Below, piece after piece: positions 1 through 6,375 of a stretch of DNA of 8,782 bases. Made by a program: the position numbers and the translations under genes. Source of the DNA: Verrucomicrobiota bacterium. Its GTDB lineage: Bacteria > Verrucomicrobiota > Verrucomicrobiia > Verrucomicrobiales > Akkermansiaceae. The notes beneath the pieces were generated by a model, which did not search any database, had not been told where the DNA came from, and worked only from the letters and a program-made list of their open reading frames with translations. Within the stretch, counting starts at the first letter, position 1; each line of letters starts with the position of its first letter. Location: positions 1 to 8,782 of the forward strand of contig WBXE01000097.1 in the NCBI GenBank assembly GCA_008932955.1, in the 5' to 3' direction.

Positions 1-4
1 AGGT

Positions 5-56
5 AACAAAGGAAACGAAGGGAGAGGATTCTTTGTTGCCTTCGTTTCCTTCTGTT
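5..56. repeat. Inverted pair of 9-bp-period purine-rich repeats
   Basis: A perfect 13-bp inverted repeat, AAGGAAACGAAGG at 9-21 and its complement at 39-51, encloses a 17-base loop. Each arm also has a 9-bp period: on the left GGTAACAAA then GGAAACGAA (from position 2), on the right, read on the minus strand, GAACAGAAG, GAAACGAAG, GCAACAAAG. As RNA it would form a hairpin on either strand. It lies about 150 bases past the rbfA stop, so it could mark the 3' end of the nusA-infB-rbfA transcript. However, the T-run after it on the minus strand is short (TTTGTT), so I treat it mainly as a repeat. Confidence 0.6.
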
Positions 57-160
57 CAAATCCAGCTTGCGTGGTTTCGATTTCATCTGTGGCTTGTTTT
101 GGAGGTTGCTGGTCCAGGAATCTGGGCACCTCAGTCTGCCAAATAATTCATCACTCTTTC

Positions 161-184
161 ATTATCTGTGCAATCTGTGGTTCC
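161..184 (-). repeat. Two-unit 9-bp array, ACAGAT type
   Basis: On the minus strand this reads GGAACC followed by ACAGATTGC and ACAGATAAT, two 9-bp units sharing ACAGAT. It matches the opening of the ACGGAT array at 4471-4503 (GGAACCACGGATGACACGGA), with A in place of G at the variable third base of each unit. It lies in the spacer just downstream of rbfA. Nothing else is recognised in 60-201. Confidence 0.55.
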
Positions 185-201
185 TATTTGCCTTGCCAGC
201 A

Positions 202-570
202 TCAGGCCTCGGGCTCTTCCTCGGTGGCTTCGGGGGCCTTGGGAAGTTTGTCCACGGCCTCGAGGAGATTTACGAGACCGACGCCGCGCACGGCCGAGGT
301 ATCGTGATAGAAGTGGAGCACCGGGGTGGACTTGAGGACCACGCGTTTCATGACGCGGGATTGGATGGCACCGTGGGCGCGGTTGAGTTTTTCCAATACG
401 GCGGCGACGTTGCCGCCGAGGATGCTCATCCAGACCTTGGCTTCCTTGAGGTCCTGGGTAATTTCGATGTCACTGACGGTGACCAAAGCGCCCTGCCAGG
501 CGTAATCGCGCTGGATGACCGCGCCGATTTCACGGCGGAGCAATTCGTTGACTCGGTCTAGGCGGCGCAT
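202..570 (-). CDS. rbfA: 30S ribosome-binding factor RbfA
   Basis: A 122-residue protein of normal RbfA length. RbfA is a small cytoplasmic KH-fold protein that binds immature 30S subunits and helps complete the 5' end of 16S rRNA, notably in cold. Family signatures visible: N-terminal RVNELLRREI (6-15), the central strand region VTVSDIEITQDLKEAKVWMS (30-49), and the late block LKSTPVLHFYHDTS (79-92) followed by LVNLLEAVD (99-107). The tail after about 110 is acidic and probably disordered (EATEEEPEA). The ATG start (570-568) matches the family's usual start, but the 20 bases before it are pyrimidine-rich with no Shine-Dalgarno sequence. It is last in the nusA-infB-rbfA order, but a 144-bp repeat-filled gap separates it from infB, so it may be transcribed or translated differently from the upstream genes. 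Confidence 0.93.
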   Translation of the reverse strand: MRRLDRVNELLRREIGAVIQRDYAWQGALVTVSDIEITQDLKEAKVWMSILGGNVAAVLEKLNRAHGAIQSRVMKRVVLKSTPVLHFYHDTSAVRGVGLVNLLEAVDKLPKAPEATEEEPEA

Positions 571-581
571 GGGAAGAAAAA

Positions 582-706
582 GCTGAAATGCTGAAAGCTG
601 AAAGCTGAAATGAAGAGAAGGAAGGAGAAAAAGCTGAAAGGAAGAGGAAACGCGGCGGTGACTTTGATGGCGGTAGGATTCTGAATTTCAGTTTTCAGTT
701 TTCAGC
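582..706. repeat. Inverted CTGAAA arrays between infB and rbfA
   Basis: The left arm at 590-611 has three GCTGAAA units at a 7-bp period, preceded by a further GCTGAAAT at 582-589. The right arm at 685-706 is its inverted counterpart (on the minus strand CTGAAAA, CTGAAAA, CTGAAAT). The 22-base arms match at 20 positions. Another AGCTGAAAG copy lies at 632-640. The loop is about 73 bases. In the minus-strand operon mRNA this could form a long stem starting 8 bases after the infB stop and ending about 20 bases before the rbfA start. It has no T-run typical of an intrinsic terminator. Confidence 0.65.
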
Positions 707-714
707 TGTTCTCT

Positions 715-2874
715 TCAGAGCGTCTGGGGGATTTTCTCGAGTTTGTAGCACTCGATGATATCGCCTTCGAGATACTCGTTGAATTCGCCGAGGCGGATGC
801 CGCATTCGAAGGCGTTGCGGACTTCTTCGACCTCTTCCTGGAAGCGGCGGAGGGTGGACATTTTGCCGTCGAAGACCGGTACGCCATCGCGCAGGACGCG
901 GGCGTGGGCCTTGCGGTGGATGCGCCCGTCGGTGACGAACGAGCCGGCGGCGCGGCCGCGGGAGAGTTTGAAGACCTTGCGCACTTCGGCATGGCCGATG
1001 ACTGACTCGCGGTTGAGCGGCTCCAACAAGCCGAGCATGGCCTCGCGCACCTGGTCGATGAGTTCGTAGACGATCGAGTACAACTTGACCTGGACGGCGG
1101 CAGCCTTGGCGGCCTTGACCGCCTTGGCTTCGACCTTGACGTTGAAGCCAAGGATGATGGCGTCGGCGGAGGCGGCGTATTGGATGTCAGTTTCGGTGAT
1201 TGGGCCGGCAGCGGCGGTGATGAAGGTACTTTCGACCTTGGAGGACTGGATGGCGAGGATGGCCTTTTTGATGGCCTCGACGGACCCTTGGACGTCGCAC
1301 TTGAGAATGAGCTTGAGCTGGGCCTTACCGCCGCCTTCGTTGACCATCGAGTAGAGGTCCTCCATGCGGTTGCGGTGCTGGGGTTTGAGGCGGCGCAAGC
1401 GTTGGGCTTCCTGGCGCTCGGTGGCCAGGGCCTTGGCCTCGCGCTCGGTCTTCATCTCGGTGAGGTGATCGCCGACGTTGGGCAGTTCTTCAAAGCCGAT
1501 GACTTCTACCGGGGTGCCGGGGGTGGCGGATTTGACGTTTTCGCCGCGGTCGTTGATGAGCGAGCGGACTTTGCCGGCGAAGGGCCCGCAGATGAAGGGG
1601 GTGCCGATTTTGAGGGTGCCGCTTTCGATGATGACCGTGGCGGTGGTGCCGCGGCCTGGGACGACGCGGGCTTCGATGACGGCGGCACGGGCGGTGGCCC
1701 GCGGATTGGCCTTGAGTTCGAGCACTTCGGCTTGCAGCGCCATGAGGTCGAGCAATTCGGTCATCCCCTGGCCGGTGACCGCCGACACCTCGGCAAACTC
1801 GGTGTCGCCTTGTTGGTCGGTGGTTTGCAAACCCTGCACCGCCAACTGGGACTTGACCTTGCCTGGATTGGCCGAGGGCAGGTCGCATTTATTGATGGCG
1901 ACGATGATGGTCTTGCCGGCCTTTTTCGCATGCTTGATGGCCTCAAGCGTTTGCGGCATGATGCCGTCATTGGCGGCAATGACGAGCACCACAATGTCGG
2001 TGATGTCGGCACCGCGGGCCCGCATGTCGGAGAAAATCGAGTGGCCTGGCGTGTCGAGAAAGGTGATCGGCTGTTCGTTGTGAATGACCTGGTAGGCGCC
2101 GATATGCTGGGTGATGCCCCCGGCCTCGGCGGCGGTGATGCGAGTTTTGCGCAAGTAATCGAGGATGGAGGTTTTGCCATGATCGACGTGACCCATGATG
2201 GTGATGATGGGTGGGCGGGTCTTGAGCAAGTCCTCGGGCTCGGCGACGGGCGCTTCGGGCTCCTTGATGATTTCCACCACCTGATGGACGCCCTTGGTTT
2301 TGTCGCGTTTTTCGCGTTCGAAGATAAAGCCGTGGAGCTCGCAAACTTTGGCGGCAATCTCGGGGTCGATCGGCTGGTTGGGCCCTGGGAAGACCCCGAG
2401 CTTGATCAGGTCCGCCATGATGCTGTAGGGCTTAAGCGCTAGGCGGGAGGCGAGTTCTGATACCAGGATGGGCGGCTTGATGATGATCAGGCGCGGATCG
2501 TCTGGTGGATCCTCCGGCAACTCGGCGGCGAGTGTGGGGCTGTCGGGCGCGGCGGCTGGCTCGGTCGGATTGACCGCCGCAGCGGGTTCCAAGGCTTGCT
2601 CGATGGGTGCATCTTCGCCTTCGAGGATTTTAGAAATGGTGGGCAGGACGGATTTGCCGGGCCGGGCGATTTTGCGGACCTTGGGCTTTTGCTCGTCGGC
2701 GTAGAGATCGAGGGCCTCGCGTTTGGCAACATCCAAGGCGCTGGGCAAGATGACCACCTCGGCAGGGGGCGCGGCGACCTGCTGCTTGCGCTCACGCCGC
2801 GTGAGTTTCTTAGCGTCGTCGAGGAGATCGAGAATTTTGGGTTTCTCGGGGGAGCTGTCGCTGTTTTTTGGCAT
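715..2874 (-). CDS. infB: Translation initiation factor IF-2
   Basis: A 719-residue translational GTPase that brings formyl-Met-tRNA to the 30S subunit and promotes subunit joining in the cytoplasm. Residues 1-130 are charged and Ala/Pro/Glu-rich, probably disordered. An IF2_N-type helical domain spans about 134-185. The G domain follows: G1 GHVDHGKT (228-235), G2 region AGGITQHIGAY (251-261), G3 DTPGH (274-278), G4 NKCD (328-331), G5 SA (364-365). Domain II covers about 395-475, the IF-2 domain 3 about 500-610, and the C-terminal tRNA-binding beta barrel the rest, with a conserved-looking RGRAAGSFVTDGRIHR segment (639-654). It is shorter than the 890-residue E. coli protein, mainly because the N-terminal region is reduced. 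The start is 44 bases after the nusA stop, without a Shine-Dalgarno sequence. All GTPase motifs look intact. Confidence 0.97.
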   Translation of the reverse strand: MPKNSDSSPEKPKILDLLDDAKKLTRRERKQQVAAPPAEVVILPSALDVAKREALDLYADEQKPKVRKIARPGKSVLPTISKILEGEDAPIEQALEPAAAVNPTEPAAAPDSPTLAAELPEDPPDDPRLIIIKPPILVSELASRLALKPYSIMADLIKLGVFPGPNQPIDPEIAAKVCELHGFIFEREKRDKTKGVHQVVEIIKEPEAPVAEPEDLLKTRPPIITIMGHVDHGKTSILDYLRKTRITAAEAGGITQHIGAYQVIHNEQPITFLDTPGHSIFSDMRARGADITDIVVLVIAANDGIMPQTLEAIKHAKKAGKTIIVAINKCDLPSANPGKVKSQLAVQGLQTTDQQGDTEFAEVSAVTGQGMTELLDLMALQAEVLELKANPRATARAAVIEARVVPGRGTTATVIIESGTLKIGTPFICGPFAGKVRSLINDRGENVKSATPGTPVEVIGFEELPNVGDHLTEMKTEREAKALATERQEAQRLRRLKPQHRNRMEDLYSMVNEGGGKAQLKLILKCDVQGSVEAIKKAILAIQSSKVESTFITAAAGPITETDIQYAASADAIILGFNVKVEAKAVKAAKAAAVQVKLYSIVYELIDQVREAMLGLLEPLNRESVIGHAEVRKVFKLSRGRAAGSFVTDGRIHRKAHARVLRDGVPVFDGKMSTLRRFQEEVEEVRNAFECGIRLGEFNEYLEGDIIECYKLEKIPQTL

Positions 2875-2918
2875 CCGGCGGGTGTGCGTAGTTCGGGAAA
2901 CGTCTGCGGTAAAGGGAT

Positions 2919-4202
2919 TTAGGATTCTTCAGTGGCGGGAGCCGTGCCGAGAAAGGCATTGGCACGGGAGAGCAAGGCCTCGGCCTCTGCTTCAGGGATG
3001 GCGAGGAGTTCGGCGATGAAGTCAGCCGGCATGTCGATGACGAGATCCGGGGTGATGCCGCCGGCCTGGGTGAGGGTGGTGGCTTGGGCTTCGCTGATGC
3101 CGAGTTGTTCGCCCAAGGTGTGGGCCGCCCCGCCAATTTTTTCCTTGAATTGTTCTTCCTTGCTTTCGTCGCGGCGCACTTGGATATCCCAGCCCATGAG
3201 GCGTGATGACAGGCGGGCGTTCTGGCCCTTGCGGCCGATCGCCTTGCTCAAATCTTCGTCGGTCACAGTGACGTGGACCACATGCGCCACTTCATCAATG
3301 GTGATGGTTTTCAGATCGGCGGGTTTGAGTGCTTCGCGGACAAATTCTTTCGGATCGTCACTCCAGCGGATGATATCGACCTTTTCGTTGTTGAGTTCGC
3401 GGACGATATTTTTGACGCGTGCGCCGCGCATGCCGACGCAGGCGCCGACGGCATCGACCTTTGGGTCTTTGCTCCAGACGGCGATTTTGGTGCGGAAGCC
3501 GGCCTCGCGGGCGACGCCGCGGATTTCGACGGTGTGGTCGGAGATTTCGTTGACCTCGGCTTCGAAGAGGCGGCGGACAAAGTTTGGGTGGCTGCGTGAC
3601 AGGATGATTTCGGGGCCGCGGCCTTCATTTTCGACGGCGAGCACGTAGGCGCGGATGCGGTCGCCGATGTTGTAGTCTTCGCCCTGGACGCGCTCGCGGT
3701 TGGGTAAAATGCCCTCGAATTTGCCGAGGTCGATCATCACGTCGTTGCGTTCGAAGCGGCGGACGGTGCCCGACACGATGTCGCCGGCGCGGTCCTTAAA
3801 CTCCTCGTAGATCATTTCCTTTTCCGCCTGGCGCAAGCGTTGCATCATCGTTTGCTTGGCCGTTTGCACGGCAATGCGGCCGAAATCCTTGGGCGTGATG
3901 TTGAACTCCAGCAGGTCGCCGGGCTGGGCCGCCGGATTTTTCTTGAGGGCGACGGCGAGTTGAACTTGGTTGAATTTGTCGGACTGGCCGCCATCGGCCA
4001 CCACCGTGAGGGTGGCGAAAATGCGCGTTTCGCCTTTGCGGGTGTTGACATCTGCACGCAAGGTCTCGATCGCATCCGCCCCCGGCACCATTTTGCGGTA
4101 AGCCGAGATGAAGGCAAATTCTAGCGCGGCAACGACCCGGTCGCGGTCGATGCCTTTTTCCTTTTCGTAGTATTCGATGAGAGCGACGATGTCGTTGGTC
4201 AT
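2919..4202 (-). CDS. nusA: Transcription termination/antitermination factor NusA
   Basis: NusA binds RNA polymerase and nascent RNA, modulating pausing, termination and antitermination. From the ATG at 4202-4200 it has 427 residues. The polymerase-binding N-terminal domain is about 1-130 (MTNDIVALIEYYEKEKGIDR), S1 about 138-203, KH1 contains VGMRGARVKNIVRELN (256-271), and KH2 contains AIGRKGQNARLSSRLMGWDI (321-340). Both KH domains keep a GxxG loop (GMRG, GRKG). One C-terminal repeat (about 368-418) resembles a single acidic-repeat/HhH module; E. coli NusA, 495 residues, has two. An in-frame GTG at 4238 would add 12 residues (SPDAARTHSPA...) that do not resemble a NusA N-terminus, so I prefer the ATG. 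There is no Shine-Dalgarno sequence before either. It heads the operon with infB and rbfA; rimP is not adjacent. The leader carries a terminator-like hairpin, suggesting possible autoregulation. Confidence 0.96.
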   Translation of the reverse strand: MTNDIVALIEYYEKEKGIDRDRVVAALEFAFISAYRKMVPGADAIETLRADVNTRKGETRIFATLTVVADGGQSDKFNQVQLAVALKKNPAAQPGDLLEFNITPKDFGRIAVQTAKQTMMQRLRQAEKEMIYEEFKDRAGDIVSGTVRRFERNDVMIDLGKFEGILPNRERVQGEDYNIGDRIRAYVLAVENEGRGPEIILSRSHPNFVRRLFEAEVNEISDHTVEIRGVAREAGFRTKIAVWSKDPKVDAVGACVGMRGARVKNIVRELNNEKVDIIRWSDDPKEFVREALKPADLKTITIDEVAHVVHVTVTDEDLSKAIGRKGQNARLSSRLMGWDIQVRRDESKEEQFKEKIGGAAHTLGEQLGISEAQATTLTQAGGITPDLVIDMPADFIAELLAIPEAEAEALLSRANAFLGTAPATEES

Positions 4203-4238
4203 GGCAGGCGAGTGGGTGCGGGCGGCATCTGGGGACAC

Positions 4239-4263
4239 AAAAGAGTGGGTGCGAGACCCACTC
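4239..4263 (-). terminator. Terminator-like hairpin in the nusA leader
   Basis: On the minus strand, GAGTGGGT (4263-4256), a five-base loop CTCGC, then ACCCACTC (4250-4243) form a perfect 8-bp stem, immediately followed by TTTT. It ends 36 bases before the preferred nusA ATG. The U-tract is short, so termination may be partial. An identical copy of the 3' arm sits at 4217-4210, just before the ATG, giving an alternative pairing. It would have to be read through for nusA expression, so it may be an attenuator rather than a full terminator. Confidence 0.45.
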
Positions 4264-4293
4264 CTTTCTTTCGTCAGAAGCTGTGCGGGGAGC

Positions 4294-4322
4294 TACATAG
4301 CGTAGGCAAACCGGCCGCGCAA
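4294..4322 (-). promoter_or_regulatory. Candidate sigma-70-type promoter for nusA
   Basis: On the minus strand, TTGCGC (4322-4317) and TATGTA (4299-4294) are 17 bases apart, each matching three of six consensus bases. Transcription would begin near 4287, giving a leader of about 85 bases that includes the hairpin at 4239-4263. This is the best-spaced pair I see in the nusA leader, but it is weak by sequence alone. Confidence 0.3.
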
Positions 4323-4382
4323 GCCGAAACTCACAAGTAATTGAGACAGTTCCGGGGGGGGCTGGCGGGCGCTTCAAGTTAA

Positions 4383-4445
4383 GAAGCCGCGACCTTAGCG
4401 TCGTGGCTTCGCTGATTAAGGAGTCACGACCTTAGTGTCGTGGCT
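4383..4445. repeat. Two REP-like palindromes
   Basis: Copy 1: GAAGCCGCGAC (4383-4393), loop CTTAGC, GTCGTGGCTTC (4400-4410), an 11-bp stem with one G-T pair. Copy 2: AGTCACGAC (4422-4430), loop CTTAGT, GTCGTGGCT (4437-4445), a 9-bp stem with one T-G pair. The copies are offset by 37 bases and share CGACCTTAGYGTCGTGGCTTCG. Compensating sequence in the stems suggests the palindrome matters. A related palindrome is at 6376-6395. There is no T-run after either stem, so terminator function is not indicated. Confidence 0.65.
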
Positions 4446-4470
4446 TCGGCAATGTGGGATAGGAGATGAA

Positions 4471-4503
4471 GGAACCACGGATGACACGGATTTTACGGAT
4501 TAA
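4471..4503 (+). repeat. Three-unit 9-bp array, ACGGAT type
   Basis: GGAACC is followed by three exact-length 9-bp units: ACGGATGAC (4477-4485), ACGGATTTT (4486-4494) and ACGGATTAA (4495-4503). All share ACGGAT. From memory, strings of this kind are common in intergenic DNA of Verrucomicrobiota and related groups; I cannot check this here. It lies between nusA and the tRNA gene, outside any coding frame I would accept. Confidence 0.65.
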
Positions 4504-4556
4504 GAATTTGAGATGGGAGGTTAGGCGGGGCTGGAGAGGTAAATCGTGGCAAAGAA

Positions 4557-4645
4557 ACCACTGAAACACTGATTTTCACTGAACGCGCTGATAAGAAAAT
4601 CATAAATATTTCAGGGATTTCAGTGGGAATGAGTACATCAGTGGT
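4557..4645. repeat. 89-bp element with inverted ACTGA-type arrays
   Basis: The left end starts ACCACTGA (4557-4564), with further ACTGA units at 4568 and 4578 (spacing 8 and 10). The right end is TCAGTGGT (4638-4645), an exact complement of the left 8 bases, preceded by TTTCAG units 9 bases apart (4609 and 4618). The interior is AT-rich with no coding potential. It resembles a small non-autonomous repeat unit bounded by inverted arrays, but I see no clear target-site duplication. The stretch from 4646 to 4792 holds only a weak candidate tRNA promoter. Confidence 0.5.
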
Positions 4646-4736
4646 AAAAACCTGCTCTAACAACCCCAAAAAACCTTAGCCTGTTGGACATGCCCGGCAG
4701 GGGGAAGCGCGTGCAGCAGATTTTTTGAAAATGAGC

Positions 4737-4765
4737 TTGCCAAGCAGGTCGGTCGCAGCTAATCG
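4737..4765 (+). promoter_or_regulatory. Candidate promoter for tRNA-Lys
   Basis: TTGCCA (4737-4742) and TAATCG (4760-4765) are separated by 17 bases, and start near 4772 would give a 5' leader of about 20 bases before the mature tRNA. The -35 match is good (five of six), but the -10 match is poor (two of six). This is the best pair seen, and is tentative. Confidence 0.22.
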
Positions 4766-4792
4766 TCCCTGCCCACCCACCGAGGTGACAAC

Positions 4793-4865
4793 GCGAGGAT
4801 AGCTCAGTCGGTAGAGCAGTTGGCTTTTAACCAATTGGTCCTGGGTTCGAATCCCAGTCCTCGTA
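4793..4865 (+). tRNA. tRNA-Lys (anticodon UUU)
   Basis: A complete 73-base cloverleaf. Acceptor GCGAGGA (4793-4799) pairs with TCCTCGT (4858-4864). T8-A9 follow, then D stem GCTC/GAGC, anticodon stem GTTGG/CCAAT around loop CTTTTAA with TTT at positions 34-36, variable loop TGGTC, and T stem CTGGG/CCCAG around TTCGAAT. A73 is the discriminator, as usual for lysine tRNAs. The first acceptor pair is G1-U72 rather than a Watson-Crick pair, and G27-U43 is also a wobble. CCA is not encoded and must be added by the CCA-adding enzyme. It lies upstream of, and on the same strand as, the oxidoreductase gene and diverges from nusA. Confidence 0.96.
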
Positions 4866-4866
4866 C

Positions 4867-4872
4867 TTTTTT
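4867..4872 (+). terminator. T-run directly after tRNA-Lys
   Basis: Six T residues begin one base after the mature tRNA end. With the GC-rich T arm and acceptor stem just before it, this could work as an intrinsic terminator or RNase trimming site. If it terminates strongly, the downstream oxidoreductase gene, whose ATG is only 27 bases further on, would need another promoter, for which there is little room. Confidence 0.3.
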
Positions 4873-4898
4873 CCTAGCCGGCGTTCACCCTAAAAACC

Positions 4899-6251
4899 AT
4901 GAATTCCAACGTGCCTTTTCAGATTTCCCGGCGCTTGTTTTTGCGCCGTTGTTCCGCCGCCGCTGCCGCCACGGGCCTGCCGCTGTGGTTTGTCCAACGC
5001 GAATTGGCCGCCGCGGCCGAGCCGGTCAAAATCCTCTCGCCCAATGAGCGTCCAGCCATCGCGCTGATTGGTTGTGGCGGCCAGGGCAGCGGCGATACCG
5101 CTAACGCCCAGCGCTTCGGCGACGTGGTGGCCGTCTGCGATGTGGACACTAGCCACGTCGAGCGATCGATCAAACGCTTTACCAAGGACGGCAAGGCGCC
5201 GACGGGATATTTGGATTTCCGCAAATTGCTGGAGCGCGACGACATTCACTGCATCATCAACGGCACGCCGGACCACTGGCACAGCTTGGTCAACATTGCC
5301 GCAGCCCGGGCCAAGAAGGATATTTATTCGGAAAAGCCGCTCACCCTCACCATCGATGAGGGCAAGCACGTGGTTAAAGCGGTGCGCGACAATAAGGTGG
5401 TCCTGCAGACCGGCACCCAGCAACGCAGCAACGAGCGCTTTCGCCTAGCCTGTGAATTGGTGCGCAACGGCCGCATCGGCAAGCTCAAGGAAGTGACCGT
5501 GTGGCTGCCAGCCGGACGCCGCGAAGGCCCCTTTGCCAGCAAGCCGGTGCCTGCGGGACTCGACTGGGATTTCTGGCAGGGCCAGGCCCCCAAAGTGGAC
5601 TACGTGCCGGAGCGCTGTCACACGTGGTTCCGCTATTGGTATGAGTACTCCGGCGGCACCATGACCGATTGGGGCGCCCATCACATGGACATCGGCTACT
5701 GGGCGGTCGGCCTGCCAGCACCCACCGAGATTGAAAGCAAGGCGCTGACGCTGCCGATTGCTGGGGGTTACACCACTATTGCCGACTACGAGGTGAAGTT
5801 CACCTATCCGAACGGCGTGATTTTCAATGTGCGCTCGACCCGCGACGACGACCCGTTTGGCGGCACCGTTAAGGCTGACGGTCAACGCAACGGGATTCAT
5901 TTTGAGGGCACGGATGGCTGGATCTGGGTCAACCGGGACCAAATCAAAGCCACCGACCGCGAGATGCTCAAGAAGCCGCTGCCGGAAGGGTCCGAACGCC
6001 TGTATGTGAGCAACGACCACATGGGCAACTTTTTTGAGTGCATGAAATCCCGCAAAGACCCGATTTGTGCGGTGGAAATTGGCCATCGCTCGGCCTCGGT
6101 GTGCCACTTGGGTGCCATTTCCCTGCGCACTGGCAAGAAACTCCAGTGGGATCCGGACAAGGAAGTGTTCATCGGCGATAACGCCGCGGAGGCTAATAGC
6201 TTTGCCAGCCGCGAAATGCGCAAACCCTACGATTACAGCTTTGTTAGCTGA
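4899..6251 (+). CDS. Tat-exported Gfo/Idh/MocA family oxidoreductase
   Basis: A 450-residue NAD(P)-dependent oxidoreductase-family protein; members oxidise or rearrange sugars and cyclitols, but the substrate cannot be read from sequence. The N-terminus is a twin-arginine signal: SRRLFLRR (10-17), an Ala-rich stretch, and probable cleavage near AAAA-E (37-41), implying export already folded with its cofactor. The Rossmann motif is GCGGQG (58-63) with CDVD at the second strand end (80-83). TPDHWH (123-128) and the family's EKP (145-147) follow. The second domain has LDWDFWQGQAP (221-231) and GGTMTDWGAHHMD (252-264), likely near the active site. This architecture is highly expanded in Verrucomicrobiota and Planctomycetota, often in polysaccharide degradation. 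The start is 33 bases past the tRNA, with no Shine-Dalgarno sequence, so it may share the tRNA promoter. It converges on the CNNM gene. Confidence 0.92.
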   Translation: MNSNVPFQISRRLFLRRCSAAAAATGLPLWFVQRELAAAAEPVKILSPNERPAIALIGCGGQGSGDTANAQRFGDVVAVCDVDTSHVERSIKRFTKDGKAPTGYLDFRKLLERDDIHCIINGTPDHWHSLVNIAAARAKKDIYSEKPLTLTIDEGKHVVKAVRDNKVVLQTGTQQRSNERFRLACELVRNGRIGKLKEVTVWLPAGRREGPFASKPVPAGLDWDFWQGQAPKVDYVPERCHTWFRYWYEYSGGTMTDWGAHHMDIGYWAVGLPAPTEIESKALTLPIAGGYTTIADYEVKFTYPNGVIFNVRSTRDDDPFGGTVKADGQRNGIHFEGTDGWIWVNRDQIKATDREMLKKPLPEGSERLYVSNDHMGNFFECMKSRKDPICAVEIGHRSASVCHLGAISLRTGKKLQWDPDKEVFIGDNAAEANSFASREMRKPYDYSFVS

Positions 6252-6375
6252 GGCGGGGAGGTGTGGCACCTGGAAGTAACTCGGGCTAAGGAGCCACCCC
6301 ATTCTTGGGCTGCTAGCGGAAGAGTGGCCCATGGGTTCGTGCCGAAGGCTCTGTTTCATGGCCGGTCCTTCCGCA

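Noticed and set aside
67..561. A 164-codon plus-strand frame opposite rbfA
   Set aside because: It overlaps rbfA and repeat sequence, and its translation is low-complexity antisense with no motif.
1180..2442. A 420-codon plus-strand open frame opposite infB
   Set aside because: Its product is an unnatural Gly/Asp/Leu-rich chain with no family features, and it mirrors the codon bias of the clear IF-2 gene on the other strand.
4203..4238. Longer NusA start at GTG 4238
   Set aside because: The extra 12 residues are unlike NusA, and they derive from the leader region carrying the hairpin copy. The ATG at 4202 gives the conserved N-terminus.
4354..4361. Run of eight G residues upstream of nusA
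   Set aside because: It is non-coding and isolated; it is a possible sequencing-length uncertainty but no clear functional element.
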